The notes under the pieces: model-generated
Told to the model about the DNA's origin: nothing
Seen by the model: the letters and a program-made list of their open reading frames with translations, nothing else
Databases searched by the model: none
In this document: positions 17,213 to 26,323 of the stretch, one piece after another
Numbering within the stretch: the stretch's first letter is position 1
Layout of the letters: each line of letters begins with the position of its first letter
Source of the DNA: Streptomyces hyderabadensis
GTDB taxonomy: Bacteria; Actinomycetota; Actinomycetes; Streptomycetales; Streptomycetaceae
NCBI RefSeq assembly: GCF_020404845.1
Contig: NZ_JAIOJZ010000037.1
Location: 1-64,000 of the forward strand
Reading direction: 5' to 3'
Length of the DNA stretch: 64,000 nucleotides
Program-made: the position numbers and the translations under genes

Positions 17213-17283
17213 GTGCGGTAGTTCGAAGCCGCCGACAGACGCGAAGCCCCCGGTTGTTCCCCCGTGATCGGGGGCTTCGTTCT
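17213..17283 (+). ncRNA. Candidate small RNA (about 70 nt)
   Basis: Defined only by a promoter-like pair (17177-17206) and a following hairpin (17242-17279). No ribosome site or reading frame lies between. Such promoter-hairpin cassettes in a gap between two genes are typical of trans-encoded sRNAs, but they may also be a terminated leader of the AAA ATPase gene. No match to a known family recognised. Confidence 0.3.
17242..17279. terminator. Hairpin terminator after the P-loop kinase gene
   Basis: An 11-bp perfect inverted repeat, CGAAGCCCCCG (17242-17252) and CGGGGGCTTCG (17269-17279), with a 16-nt loop, followed by TTCTG. It lies 115 bp after the kinase stop and 275 bp before the AAA ATPase gene. 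The rest of the gap to 17554 shows no gene. Confidence 0.75.
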
Positions 17284-17554
17284 GCCCTGAGCGCGTTTTC
17301 CGGCTGCTCCGCGACGCCGTACGCTCACCCTCCGTCACCTTCCGGCGCCCCGCCCCACCCGCTCCCACCTCGCGGAACGACCCCTCCCGCACCCTTCGGG
17401 GGACGGACCGCCGCGGGTACGATGCCCTCGGTGCGACCTACGGAGATTGCCGCACGCACCTGCAACTCCGGTCGGCGGTACAGCCGTTGACCGAGGCGGC
17501 CGACGAGCGACGGCTCGGCGGCATACCGACGGGGGCACGTAGGTGGGGGACGTG

Positions 17555-19411
17555 ATGGACTTCGGCACGCAGGGCCCACAGGCCCCGGCCGAACTCGCCT
17601 GGCTGCGCGGCGTGGACGCCTACACCATGGGGGCCTACCCGCAGGCGGAGGAGGAGTTCCGGGCGGCGGTGCGGATCGACCCCACGATGGCCGACGGCTG
17701 GCTGGGACTGCACGCGCTGCGCGTCGACACCACGAACGCGCTCCTGCGAATGTTCCGCAACCGCGACCGCTTCGGCGAGCAGCGGGCCCGCCACCGCCGG
17801 ACGCTCAACTCCTGGTACTGGCTGGGCTGGTGGGTGCAGCCGGTGCTGGAGAACCCGCGTGACCTGCTCCTTGCGCACGCCTCGCACTGGCTGGACGGCC
17901 GGCACGTCCCGGAGCTGGACCGGGCCCTGGCCGGGCTGCCCCCGGTGGACTCCGACCCCCAGGTCCGCTTCCTGCACGCGTGCCGCGCCTATCTGGTCAA
18001 GGACTGGGAGCAGCTGGTCCGGCACACCGACCCGCTGCTCGGCGATCCCTTACTGGGCATCGAGGCCGGCCTGTTCAGCGGCATGGCCCGGGTCCGCCTG
18101 GAGATGTACGGGCAGGCCGAGCCGCTGCTTTCGGCGGCCCTGATGCGGTGCCGCAGCGAGCAGCCGCAGCGCAAGGAGCTGCGCTACTGGCTGGCGCGGG
18201 CCCACGAGGGCACCGGGCGCAGCGCCGCCGCGCTCCCCCTGTACCGGGCGGTGCACCGCGTCGACCCCGCGTTCATGGACACCTCGGCCCGGCTGGCCGC
18301 GATCGCCGAGGGCGACGGTTACGACGACCCGGCCGACCTCGCGGGACTCGCGCAGGCGGGCGCAGGCACCGACGGCCTGGACGGACTCGACCCCCTGTTC
18401 GGCACCGAGGAGCGCGACGTCAAGCTCTCCGCGCCCGAGCCCCCGCTGTCCGCGCCGCTGCCCCCGCTCGGCGGACCGGCGGTGCGGGAGAAGGCGGGCG
18501 GACCCGACCCGTCCCTGCCCAGCGGGCCCACCGACCCCGCGCTGTTGGAGGAGGCGCTCGCCGAGCTGGAGCGGATGGTGGGCCTCGAACCGGTGAAGCG
18601 GCAGGTCAAGGCACTGTCCGCGCAACTGAACATGGCCCGGCTGCGGGCCGGGCAGGGGCTGCCGGTGCAGCCGCCCAAACGTCACTTCGTCTTCTCCGGC
18701 CCCTCCGGCACCGGCAAGACCACCGTGGCCCGCATCCTGGGCCGGGTCTTCTACGCCCTCGGGCTGCTCGGCGGCGACCACCTGGTGGAAGCGCAGCGGG
18801 CCGATCTGGTCGGCGAGTACCTGGGCCAGACCGCCGTGAAGGCGAACGAGCTGATCGACTCCGCGCTCGGCGGTGTCCTCTTCGTCGACGAGGCGTACTC
18901 GCTGTCCAACTCCGGTTACGGCAAGGGCGACGCGTACGGCGACGAGGCGCTCCAGGTGCTGTTGAAGCGGGCCGAGGACAACCGGGACCACCTGGTGGTG
19001 ATCCTGGCCGGCTATCCGGAGGGCATGGACCGGTTGCTGGGCGCCAACCCCGGGCTGTCCTCACGCTTCACGACGCGGGTGGACTTCCCGTCGTACCGGC
19101 CGTTGGAGCTGACCTCGATCGGGGAGGTGCTCGCGGCGGAGAACGGGGACGTGTGGGACGAGGAGGCGCTGGACGAGCTGCGGTCGATCGCCGGGCACGT
19201 GGTGGACCAGGGGTGGATCGACGAGTTGGGGAACGGGCGGTTTCTGCGGACGCTGTACGAGAAGAGCTGTGCGTACCGGGATCTGCGGTTGTCCGTGTGT
19301 CCCGGGGTGCTGACCCGGGACGATCTGGCGACGTTGCGGCTGCCGGATTTGATGCAGGCGTATGGGGAGGTGCTGTCGGGGCGGGGGCCCGGTGGGCCGT
19401 CGGCTGTGTAG
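17555..19411 (+). CDS. EccA/CbxX-type AAA+ ATPase with N-terminal TPR-like domain
   Basis: A 618-residue protein of the CbxX/CfxQ branch of AAA+ ATPases, the group including EccA of type VII secretion. Residues 1-270 are helical TPR-like repeats (YPQAEEEFRAAVRIDPTMADGW, GRSAAALPLYRAVHRVDPAFM). A Pro-rich linker precedes the AAA+ core: Walker A GPSGTGKTT at about 382, Walker B GGVLFVDEAYSL near 442, sensor LVVILAGYPEGM and arginine-finger region NPGLSSRF. ATG at 17555 follows GGTGGGGGA and is preferred over GTG 17543. No ESX genes (EccB-E, WXG100) are nearby, so the job is unclear; it may remodel a client complex. Confidence 0.9.
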   Translation: MDFGTQGPQAPAELAWLRGVDAYTMGAYPQAEEEFRAAVRIDPTMADGWLGLHALRVDTTNALLRMFRNRDRFGEQRARHRRTLNSWYWLGWWVQPVLENPRDLLLAHASHWLDGRHVPELDRALAGLPPVDSDPQVRFLHACRAYLVKDWEQLVRHTDPLLGDPLLGIEAGLFSGMARVRLEMYGQAEPLLSAALMRCRSEQPQRKELRYWLARAHEGTGRSAAALPLYRAVHRVDPAFMDTSARLAAIAEGDGYDDPADLAGLAQAGAGTDGLDGLDPLFGTEERDVKLSAPEPPLSAPLPPLGGPAVREKAGGPDPSLPSGPTDPALLEEALAELERMVGLEPVKRQVKALSAQLNMARLRAGQGLPVQPPKRHFVFSGPSGTGKTTVARILGRVFYALGLLGGDHLVEAQRADLVGEYLGQTAVKANELIDSALGGVLFVDEAYSLSNSGYGKGDAYGDEALQVLLKRAEDNRDHLVVILAGYPEGMDRLLGANPGLSSRFTTRVDFPSYRPLELTSIGEVLAAENGDVWDEEALDELRSIAGHVVDQGWIDELGNGRFLRTLYEKSCAYRDLRLSVCPGVLTRDDLATLRLPDLMQAYGEVLSGRGPGGPSAV

Positions 19412-19478
19412 GGCCGAGCCTCGGTGCGCGGGGGGGGGTGGACGCAGCCCGGCGTTGCGGGGTGCCGCTGCGCCCACC

Positions 19479-19529
19479 CGTGCCGCCTGGGGGTACCTCC
19501 CAGGCCGTTCAGGCACTGGGGGAGGCACG
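19479..19529. repeat. REP-like nested hairpin element
   Basis: An outer CGTGCC/GGCACG pair (19479-19484 and 19524-19529) encloses GCCTGGG-loop-CCCAGGC (19485-19505) with GGTACC in the loop. Elements of this look recur between genes in Streptomyces genomes, to my recollection. It lies between the convergent AAA ATPase and CNNM genes and may act as a terminator. Confidence 0.55.
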
Positions 19530-19587
19530 ACTGCCCGCAGCGGCGGCGGGGGGGGCGGCACGAGTGGCCGCAGCGGGGGCGGCAGCG

Positions 19588-20631
19588 CTAGGTGGCCAGG
19601 GTTACCTCTTTGTTTCTGTGGGCCGGGTCGCGGACCTCGCCGACCAGGAGTTCCAGTACGTCCTCCAGGGCGACCAGGCCCAGCACCTTGCCCGACGCGC
19701 CCGTGACCTGGGCCAGGTGGGTGGCCGCGCGGCGCATCACCGTGAGGGCGTCGTCCAGGGGGAGTTCGGGGCGCAGCGTGGTCATCGGGCGCCACAGGTG
19801 CTGGGGGACGGCCCGGTCGGACTCCTCCACGTCGAGGACGTCCTTGACGTGCAGGTACCCCATGAAGGCGCCCTGGTCCGCGGCGATCGGGAAGCGCGAG
19901 TACCCGGTGCGGGCGGTGAGCGCCACGATCTCCCCGGGCGTGACCGAGGGGCTGACCGTCACCAGGGACTCGCGCGGGAGGAGTACGTCCGTCACCGGGC
20001 GGGAGCCCAGCTCCAGGGCGTCCTCCAGGCGTTCCTGCTCCTCCGGGTCGAGCAGGCCCGCCTGGCCGGCGTCCTCGACCAGGCGGTTGAGCTGCTCGCT
20101 GGTGAAGACGGCCTCGACCTCGTCCTTGGGCTCCACGTGGAACAGCCTGAGGATGCCCTGCGCGCAGGCGCCGAGCGCGACGGTGATCGGCCGGCACACG
20201 CGGGCGAAGGCGACCAGGCCGGGGCTGAGCCACAGCGCGGCCTTCTCGGGGGCGGCCATCGCCAGGTTCTTCGGGACCATCTCGCCGATGACGAGGTGGC
20301 AGAAGACCACGGCGGCCAGCGCGATGACGTAGCCGAGCGGGTGGATCATGCCGTGCGGCAGGTGGATCCACTCGAAGACCGGCTCCAGCAGGTGGGCGAC
20401 GGTGGGTTCGGCGACGGCGCCGAGGGTCAGCGAGCAGACGGTGATGCCGAACTGGGCGGCGGCCATCATCTGCGGCAGCCGTTCCAGGCCGTACAGCACC
20501 TGTCGGGCGCGGGCGGTGCCCAGGGGTTCGATCTGGCTGCGGCGCACGGAGACCAGGGCGAACTCGGCGCCGACGAAGAAGCCGTTGGCGAGCACGAGCA
20601 GCGCGGCGAAGACGAGTTGCAGAACGCTCAT
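19588..20631 (-). CDS. CNNM/CorC-type membrane protein with CBS pair (short form)
   Basis: A 347-residue member of the DUF21-CBS (CNNM/HlyC-CorC-like) family, probably involved in divalent cation, mainly magnesium, efflux. The DUF21 transmembrane domain covers residues 1-185, with LVLANGFFVGAEFALVSVRRS at the N-terminus and GEMVPKNLA as family marks. The CBS pair is at about 205-320 (GYSRFPIAADQ, GYLHVKDVL, LALEDVLE). It stops after the CBS region and lacks the C-terminal CorC_HlyC domain present in its upstream paralogue. ATG overlaps the stop of that paralogue (ATGA), so the two are coupled and may form a heteromer. Confidence 0.92.
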   Translation of the reverse strand: MSVLQLVFAALLVLANGFFVGAEFALVSVRRSQIEPLGTARARQVLYGLERLPQMMAAAQFGITVCSLTLGAVAEPTVAHLLEPVFEWIHLPHGMIHPLGYVIALAAVVFCHLVIGEMVPKNLAMAAPEKAALWLSPGLVAFARVCRPITVALGACAQGILRLFHVEPKDEVEAVFTSEQLNRLVEDAGQAGLLDPEEQERLEDALELGSRPVTDVLLPRESLVTVSPSVTPGEIVALTARTGYSRFPIAADQGAFMGYLHVKDVLDVEESDRAVPQHLWRPMTTLRPELPLDDALTVMRRAATHLAQVTGASGKVLGLVALEDVLELLVGEVRDPAHRNKEVTLAT

Positions 20632-21959
20632 CGGGCGGCCTCCAGCGTGGAGTCCGCGGCGGTGCGCACCAGTCGTATCCGCTCCGCGCGGTAGTGGCCG
20701 ACCTGGCGGACGGAGAGCCGCCAGCCGGGCAGTTCCGCGCGGTCGCCGACGGCCGGGATGCGGCCGAGCAGATCGGCGACGAGTCCGGCCACCGTCTCGT
20801 ACGGCCCCTCCGGCGCCTCCAGGCCCACCCGCCGCAGGGCGTCCACGCGGCAGCTGCCGTCGACGTCCCAGGCGGGGCGTCCGTCCTCGGGCGGGGCGGG
20901 GGCGAGTTCGGGCGCGTCGAGGCCGTCGTGCTCGTCACGGACCTCGCCGACGATCTCCTCGACGATGTCCTCCAGGGTGACGACGCCGGCCGTGCCGCCG
21001 TACTCGTCGACCACGACCGCGATGGGCTGCTCGCTGCGCAGCCGGGTCAGCAGCGGCCGTACCGGCAGGGTCTCCGGGACCAGCAGCGCGGGGCGGGCGA
21101 TCCGGCCCGCGGGGGTACGCAGCCGGTCGTGCACGGGGACCGCGAGGGCGTCCTTGAGGTGGACCATGCCGACGATTTCGTCGATCTTCTCCCGGTAGAC
21201 GGGGAAGCGGGACAGGCCGGTGGCCCGGGTCAGGTTCACCACGTCCTCGGCGGTGGCCGAGGAGTGCAGGGCGCTGACCTTCACGCGGGGGGTCATGACG
21301 TGCTGGGCGGTCAGTTCGCCGAGGGAGAGGGTCCGGACGAAGAGGTCGGCGGTGTCCTGCTCCAGGGCGCCGGCCCGGGCCGAGTGCCGGGCCAGGGAGA
21401 CCAGTTCGCCGGGGGTGCGGGCGGAGGCCAGCTCCTCGGTGGGTTCGATGCCCAGGGTGCGGACCAGGCGGTTGGCCACGGTGTTGAGCGCGGCGATCAC
21501 CGGGTGGAAGAGCCGGGCGAAGGCGTGCTGGGGGCCGGCGACGAAGCGCGCGACCTGGAGCGGCTTGGACACCGCCCAGTTCTTGGGCACCAGCTCGCCG
21601 ATCACCATCTGCACGGCGGAGGCCAGCAGCATGCCGACGACGACCGACACACCGGGCACGGCGCCGTCGGGGACGCCGATCGCGGTGAACGGGCCGTCGA
21701 GCAGCTGGGCGAGCGCCGGTTCGGCGAGCATGCCGACGACGAGGGAGGTGATGGTGATCCCGAGCTGGGTGCCGGAGAGCTGGAAGGACAGCTCCTTCAG
21801 GGACTCGACGACCCGGTGGGCGCGCCGGTCACCGGTCGCGGCGGCCTGCTCGGCGTCCGGGCGTTCGACGGTCACCAGGCCGAACTCGGCCGCGACGAAG
21901 AAGCCGTTGGCGAGGATCAGCAGGAACGCGGCTGCCAGGAGCAGCAGGGGGGTGGTCAT
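20628..21959 (-). CDS. CNNM/CorC-type membrane protein with CBS and CorC_HlyC domains
   Basis: A 443-residue full-length member of the DUF21-CBS-CorC_HlyC family. Order: transmembrane DUF21 (1-190, LANGFFVAAEFGLVTVERPD, GELVPKNWA), CBS pair (about 210-330, TGLSRFPVYREKIDEIVGMVHLKD and AVVVDEYGGTAGVVTLEDIVEEIVGE), and a C-terminal CorC_HlyC domain (about 355-435, WDVDGSCRVDALRRVGLE, LGRIPAVGD). Probably a magnesium/cobalt efflux or homeostasis protein in the plasma membrane. It is the first gene of the two-gene unit with the short paralogue. Confidence 0.93.
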   Translation of the reverse strand: MTTPLLLLAAAFLLILANGFFVAAEFGLVTVERPDAEQAAATGDRRAHRVVESLKELSFQLSGTQLGITITSLVVGMLAEPALAQLLDGPFTAIGVPDGAVPGVSVVVGMLLASAVQMVIGELVPKNWAVSKPLQVARFVAGPQHAFARLFHPVIAALNTVANRLVRTLGIEPTEELASARTPGELVSLARHSARAGALEQDTADLFVRTLSLGELTAQHVMTPRVKVSALHSSATAEDVVNLTRATGLSRFPVYREKIDEIVGMVHLKDALAVPVHDRLRTPAGRIARPALLVPETLPVRPLLTRLRSEQPIAVVVDEYGGTAGVVTLEDIVEEIVGEVRDEHDGLDAPELAPAPPEDGRPAWDVDGSCRVDALRRVGLEAPEGPYETVAGLVADLLGRIPAVGDRAELPGWRLSVRQVGHYRAERIRLVRTAADSTLEAAR

Positions 21960-22162
21960 GATGCCGCCGCCTGTGGGGTGTCACAGCAGGGGGCGGCGCA
22001 GGTACTGCAGGACGGTCCGTCCATCGCCGGAGGGAGTCACTCCTCGGGTAGCAGGAACCCCGCGCACCGGGCGGAGCGACGGGGCGAGGACGCGACGGGC
22101 CGCGTCCTCGTTCCCAGATTAATCACGAAAAGGGTGCCCGCGGCAGGGTCGGCGGCGCCGGG

Positions 22163-22633
22163 TCAGTCACGCGGCGCCTCGGGGAGGGCACCGGAGCGGG
22201 CCTCCACGAGGTCGCGCAGGGCGCGGGCGTCGGCGAGGGCGCGCTGCCTGGCGATGCCCGGCTGGATGCCGAGCGCGGGCAGGCTGGTGCCGTCGCTGAG
22301 GTCGAGGAAGACCCAGGGGTCGCCCTGGCGGAGGTTGACGCGGAGGATCTCCGGCCAGGCGAGGCGGCGCACGGCGGTCAGGTTGACCACGGTGACGCCC
22401 CTCTCCTCGGCGACGACCCGGGGCCTGGCCAGCAGGAGCAGCACGCCGGCCAGGACGAGGGCCGTGAACACGAAGCTCAGGCGCTCGCCGGGGCCGAGGC
22501 CGTCCAGCACCATCCCGACCGCCGTGATGGTCGCGAAGGCGAGGACCGCGAGGACGAGCAGGACGGCGCGGGTGCGGCCCGGACGGAAGGTGACGGGCAG
22601 GGCCGGCAGGTCGTCCGGCGTGGTGTCGGGCAT
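22163..22633 (-). CDS. PH-domain membrane protein
   Basis: A 156-residue protein with two adjacent hydrophobic helices at about 22-70 (AVLLVLAVLAFATITAVGMVLDG and LSFVFTALVLAGVLLLLA) and then a bacterial PH-like domain (RPRVVAEERGVTVVNLTAVRRLAWPEILRVNLRQGDPWVFLDLSDGTSLPALGIQ). Proteins of this type are widespread in Actinobacteria; the function is unknown. It ends the minus-strand run hisE-hisG-PH and sits 38 bp downstream of hisG, probably in the same transcript. Confidence 0.85.
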   Translation of the reverse strand: MPDTTPDDLPALPVTFRPGRTRAVLLVLAVLAFATITAVGMVLDGLGPGERLSFVFTALVLAGVLLLLARPRVVAEERGVTVVNLTAVRRLAWPEILRVNLRQGDPWVFLDLSDGTSLPALGIQPGIARQRALADARALRDLVEARSGALPEAPRD

Positions 22634-22671
22634 GGTGTGGCTCCGGGTCGTGCTCCGAGACGGGGAGGGGG

Positions 22672-23529
22672 TCAGAGCCGGCAGGCGTGGATGGCCGTGG
22701 TCAGGATCGCGCGGGCGCCGATCTCGTACAGGTCGTCCATGATCCGCTGGGCCTCCTTGGCGGGCACCATCGCACGGACGGCGACCCAGCCCTCGTTGTG
22801 CAGCGGGGAGACGGTCGGGGACTCCAGGCCGGGGGTGAGGGCGACGGCCTTCTCCAGCTGCTCCACCCGGCAGTCGTAGTCCATCATCACGTACGTGCGG
22901 GCCACCAGGACGCCCTGGAGGCGGCGCAGGAACTGCTGGACCTTGGGCTCGGTGGTCTCGTCGGGCTCCGCGTCCGAGCGGCGGATCACGACGGCCTCGG
23001 ACTTCATGATGGGCTCGCCGAAGACCTCGAGGCCCGCGTTGCGCAGGGAGGTGCCGGTCTCGACGACGTCCGCGATGACCTCGGCGACGCCCAGCTCGAT
23101 GGCGGTCTCGACGGCGCCGTCCAGGTGGACGACGGAGGCGTCGATGCCCCGGTCGGCCAGGTGGGCGGCGACGATGCCCTCGTAGGAGGTGGCCACGGTG
23201 CGGCCCTTGAGGTCGTCGATGCCGGTGGCGGTGCCGGGCTTGCCGGCGAAGCGGAAGGTGGAGCGGGCGAAGCCGAGCGGCAGGATCTCCTCGGCGTGGG
23301 CGCCGGAGTCGACCAGCAGGTCGCGGCCGGTGATGCCGATGTCGAGCTTGCCGGAGGAGACGTAGATCGCGATGTCACGGGGGCGGAGGTAGAAGAACTC
23401 CACCTCGTTGGCCGGGTCGACGATCCGCAGTTCCTTGGACTCGCGGCGCTGCTGGTAGCCGGCCTCATGCAGCATCTCCCCCGCGGGGCCTGACAGGGAA
23501 CCCTTGTTGGGGACGGCGATGCGCAGCAT
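22672..23529 (-). CDS. hisG: ATP phosphoribosyltransferase HisG (long form)
   Basis: First enzyme of histidine biosynthesis, joining PRPP and ATP to phosphoribosyl-ATP. At 285 residues it is the long, HisZ-independent form with the C-terminal regulatory ACT-like domain (LHNEGWVAVRAMVPAKEAQRIMDDLYEIGARAILTTAIHACRL). The N-terminal MLRIAVPNKGSLSGPAGEML, YVSSGKLDIGITGRDLL and the PRPP loop region GVAEVIADVVETGTSLRNAGLE are typical. It is 49 bp downstream of hisE, so both early histidine steps are made from one transcript, away from the main his operon, as usual for Streptomyces. Confidence 0.97.
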   Translation of the reverse strand: MLRIAVPNKGSLSGPAGEMLHEAGYQQRRESKELRIVDPANEVEFFYLRPRDIAIYVSSGKLDIGITGRDLLVDSGAHAEEILPLGFARSTFRFAGKPGTATGIDDLKGRTVATSYEGIVAAHLADRGIDASVVHLDGAVETAIELGVAEVIADVVETGTSLRNAGLEVFGEPIMKSEAVVIRRSDAEPDETTEPKVQQFLRRLQGVLVARTYVMMDYDCRVEQLEKAVALTPGLESPTVSPLHNEGWVAVRAMVPAKEAQRIMDDLYEIGARAILTTAIHACRL

Positions 23530-23578
23530 GAGGTCGGCTTCCTTTGTGTGAAGGGGTGGAGAAGAAGGGGGTCCGGCT

Positions 23579-23851
23579 TTACAGGTGGGCGTAGACGTCG
23601 TCCAGGGAGATGCCGCGGGCGACCATCATCACCTGGACGTGGTACAGCAGCTGGGAGATCTCCTCGGCCGCCGCGTCCTTGCCCTCGTACTCGGCGGCCA
23701 TCCAGACCTCGGCGGCCTCCTCGACGACCTTCTTGCCGATGGCGTGGACCCCCTTGTCCACCAGTTCGGCGGTGCGGGAGGTGGCGGGGTCGCCGTTGGC
23801 GGCCTTGTGCTGGAGCTCGGTGAAGAGCTCCTCGAAAGTCTTCTTGGACAT
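23579..23851 (-). CDS. hisE: Phosphoribosyl-ATP pyrophosphatase HisE
   Basis: A 90-residue MazG-fold enzyme hydrolysing phosphoribosyl-ATP to phosphoribosyl-AMP, second step of histidine synthesis. The metal-binding motif [32 protein letters not shown] is complete. In proteobacteria it is fused to HisI; here it stands alone, the actinobacterial pattern. ATG at 23851 (MSKKTFEEL) is the conserved start; GTG at 23863 would add four residues. It lies 35 bp downstream of ribH on the same strand. Confidence 0.97.
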   Translation of the reverse strand: MSKKTFEELFTELQHKAANGDPATSRTAELVDKGVHAIGKKVVEEAAEVWMAAEYEGKDAAAEEISQLLYHVQVMMVARGISLDDVYAHL

Positions 23852-23885
23852 GGTGCCGACCACTCTACGGGTTATGCCGGTCGAC

Positions 23886-24371
23886 CTAACGCCAGGGTTC
23901 AGATACTGAACGGAGCGTAGCCGCCGTGGCGACGGCCGCGGTCACCGCCTCGTGGCCCTTGTCCTCGCTGGAGCCCTCGATGCCGGCCCGGTCCAGGGCC
24001 TGCTCCTCGGTGTCGCAGGTGAGGACGCCGAAGCCGACCGGGACGCCGGTCTCGACGGAGACCTGGACCAGGCCCTGGGTCACGCCCTGGCAGACGTAGT
24101 CGAAGTGGGGGGTGCCGCCGCGGATGACGACGCCGAGGGCGACGATCGCGTCGTAGCCGCGGCCCGCGAGGACCTTGGCGACCACCGGCAGTTCGAAGCT
24201 GCCGGGGACCCTGAGCAGGGTCGGCTCGTCGATCCCCAGCTCGTGCAGGGCGCGCAGCGCGCCGTCCACCAGTCCGTTCATCACCTTGTCGTGCCACTGC
24301 GACGCGATCACGGCGACCCTGAGGTCCCCGACGTTGCGTACGGACAGTTCCGGTACACCCTTGCCGCTCAC
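23886..24371 (-). CDS. ribH: 6,7-dimethyl-8-ribityllumazine synthase RibH
   Basis: A 161-residue lumazine synthase that condenses 3,4-dihydroxybutanone 4-phosphate with the ribitylamino-pyrimidine to lumazine, the penultimate riboflavin step. Family motifs: [42 protein letters not shown] (with catalytic His), [17 protein letters not shown] and GHEAVTAA. It is the last gene of the riboflavin operon behind ribA and precedes hisE by only 35 bp, so riboflavin and histidine genes could be partly co-transcribed. Confidence 0.97.
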   Translation of the reverse strand: MSGKGVPELSVRNVGDLRVAVIASQWHDKVMNGLVDGALRALHELGIDEPTLLRVPGSFELPVVAKVLAGRGYDAIVALGVVIRGGTPHFDYVCQGVTQGLVQVSVETGVPVGFGVLTCDTEEQALDRAGIEGSSEDKGHEAVTAAVATAATLRSVSEPWR

Positions 24372-24392
24372 GTGTCTCCTCGTCGTGCTTGC

Positions 24393-25682
24393 TTACTGGT
24401 TGCCGCAGGTGGACACGGGGGTCGTGTCCAGCCAGGGCAGGTCGTGTCCCATCCGGTCCCGCTTGGTGCGCAGGTAGCGGAGGTTGTGCTCGCCGGCCTG
24501 GACGGGCATGGGCTCGCGGCCGGTGACCGTGACGCCGTGCCGTTCCAGGGCGTCGCTCTTGTCGGGGTTGTTGGTCATGAGGCGGACGGCGCGCACGCCG
24601 AGATCCCGCAGGATCTGGGCGCCGGCGCCGTAGTCGCGGGCGTCGGCGGGCAGGCCGAGTTCGAGGTTGGCGTCGAGGGTGTCGCGGCCGCGCTCCTGGA
24701 GTTCGTAGGCGCGCAGCTTGGACATCAGGCCGATGCCGCGTCCCTCGTGGCCGCGCAGGTAGACGACGACGCCCCGGCCCTCGGCCTGGATGCGGTCCAG
24801 GGAGGCGTCGAGCTGGGGGCCGCAGTCGCAGCGCTGGGAGCCGAAGACGTCGCCGGTGAGGCACTCGGAGTGGACGCGGACCAGGACGTCCTCGCCGTCG
24901 CCGATCTCGCCGTGCACGAGGGCGATGTGCTCGACGCCGTCGACCGTGGAGCGGTAGCCGTACGCCGTGAACGCGCCGTGCCTGGTGGGCAGGCGGACCT
25001 CGGCCTCGCGGCGGACGGTGGGTTCCTCGGAGCGCCGGTAGGCGATGAGGTCCTCGATGGAGATGATCGTCAGGCCGTGCTTGCGGGCGAACGGGATCAG
25101 CTCGGGCAGCCGCAGCATGCGCCCGTCCTCGCCGGCGATCTCCACGATGGCGCCGGCCGGGCGCAGTCCCGCGAGGCGGGCCAGGTCGACGGCGGCCTCG
25201 GTGTGGCCGTTGCGGACGAGCACCCCGCCGGGGCGGGCGCGCAGCGGGAAGACGTGCCCGGGGCGGACCAGGTCGGTGGGCTCGGCGGTGCCGCTCGCGA
25301 GGAGTTGGAGGGTGGCGGCGCGGTCGGCTGCGGAGATGCCGGTGCTGACGCCGTGCGCGGCGGTGGCGTCGACGGAGACGGTGAACGCCGTCCTCATCGA
25401 CTCGGTGTTGTCGTCGACCATCTGCGGGAGCCGGAGCCGGTCCAGTTCCTCGCCCTCCATGGGGGCGCAGATCAGGCCGCGGCACTCGCTCATCATGAAG
25501 GCGACGATCTCCTCGGTCGCCTTTTCGGCGGCGATGACGAGGTCGCCCTCGTTCTCGCGGTTCTCGTCGTCGACGACCACCACGGGGCGGCCGGCGGCGA
25601 TGTCCGCGACGGCCTGCTCGACGGGGTCGAGGACGAGGTCCTCGGGGCCGTCCGGGCTGTACAGGATGGGTGCCGTGCTCAT
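24393..25682 (-). CDS. ribA: Bifunctional DHBP synthase / GTP cyclohydrolase II
   Basis: A 429-residue fusion feeding both branches of riboflavin synthesis. The N-terminal half (about 1-220) is DHBP synthase: [25 protein letters not shown] with the acidic metal loop, and [32 protein letters not shown]. The C-terminal half is GTP cyclohydrolase II: the zinc site [15 protein letters not shown], and [12 protein letters not shown]. The ATG overlaps the ribM stop (ATGA). It releases formate and pyrophosphate from GTP and makes the four-carbon unit from ribulose 5-phosphate. Confidence 0.97.
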   Translation of the reverse strand: MSTAPILYSPDGPEDLVLDPVEQAVADIAAGRPVVVVDDENRENEGDLVIAAEKATEEIVAFMMSECRGLICAPMEGEELDRLRLPQMVDDNTESMRTAFTVSVDATAAHGVSTGISAADRAATLQLLASGTAEPTDLVRPGHVFPLRARPGGVLVRNGHTEAAVDLARLAGLRPAGAIVEIAGEDGRMLRLPELIPFARKHGLTIISIEDLIAYRRSEEPTVRREAEVRLPTRHGAFTAYGYRSTVDGVEHIALVHGEIGDGEDVLVRVHSECLTGDVFGSQRCDCGPQLDASLDRIQAEGRGVVVYLRGHEGRGIGLMSKLRAYELQERGRDTLDANLELGLPADARDYGAGAQILRDLGVRAVRLMTNNPDKSDALERHGVTVTGREPMPVQAGEHNLRYLRTKRDRMGHDLPWLDTTPVSTCGNQ

Positions 25683-26323
25683 GCGGGCGCTCCTTCCGGG
25701 AGGGGGCGGGCCGCGTTGCGCGAGCGCAGCCACCAGTCGCGCAGGCCCCACAGGACGAGCGCGCCGTAGAGGACGTAGACGAAGCCGGAGAAGGCGAAGC
25801 CGTTGGCGAAGTTCAGCGGCACGCCGACGAGGTCGACCAGCAGCCAGGCGAACCAGAACTCGACCATGCCGCGGGCCTGGGCGTACATGGCGACGACGGT
25901 GCCTACGAAGATGTACGCGTCCGGCCAGGGGTCCCAGGACAGGGTGGGGTAGGCGGTGAACAGGGCGCCCACCGCGAGGGTGCCGACGGCGGCCGCGGCG
26001 AGCAGGGCGCCGCGTTCGCGCCAGGTGGCGAACCGTACGGCGACGGAGCCGTCCTGCGTCTGCTGCCGGCCGCGGTTCCACTGCCAGAAGCCCCAGGCGG
26101 CGACGACCATGACGACGATCTGCTTGCCGGCGCTGCCGGAGAGGTGGGCGGTGGCGAAGGCCGCGAAGAGGACGAGTCCGGAGACGAACTGCACGGGCCA
26201 GGTCCAGATCGAGCGCCGCCAGCCGAGGGCGAGGCCGAGCAGACCGATCACGTTGCCGATCATGTCCGACCACTTGATGTGCTGGTCGAAGAGGGTGAAC
26301 GCCTCCGAGTTGAGCCAGTTCAC
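25679..26323 (-). CDS. ribM: Riboflavin transporter RibM (PnuX type)
   Basis: A 214-residue PnuC-superfamily membrane protein with seven or so hydrophobic helices. Placement inside the riboflavin operon between ribE and ribA marks it as the PnuX/RibM riboflavin (and roseoflavin) carrier of Streptomyces rather than a nicotinamide riboside PnuC. Markers are the PnuC-like [11 protein letters not shown] and [51 protein letters not shown] 26323 overlaps the ribE stop (GTGA), and its own stop overlaps the ribA start. FMN-riboswitch control covers it. Confidence 0.92.
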   Translation of the reverse strand: MNWLNSEAFTLFDQHIKWSDMIGNVIGLLGLALGWRRSIWTWPVQFVSGLVLFAAFATAHLSGSAGKQIVVMVVAAWGFWQWNRGRQQTQDGSVAVRFATWRERGALLAAAAVGTLAVGALFTAYPTLSWDPWPDAYIFVGTVVAMYAQARGMVEFWFAWLLVDLVGVPLNFANGFAFSGFVYVLYGALVLWGLRDWWLRSRNAARPLPEGAPA

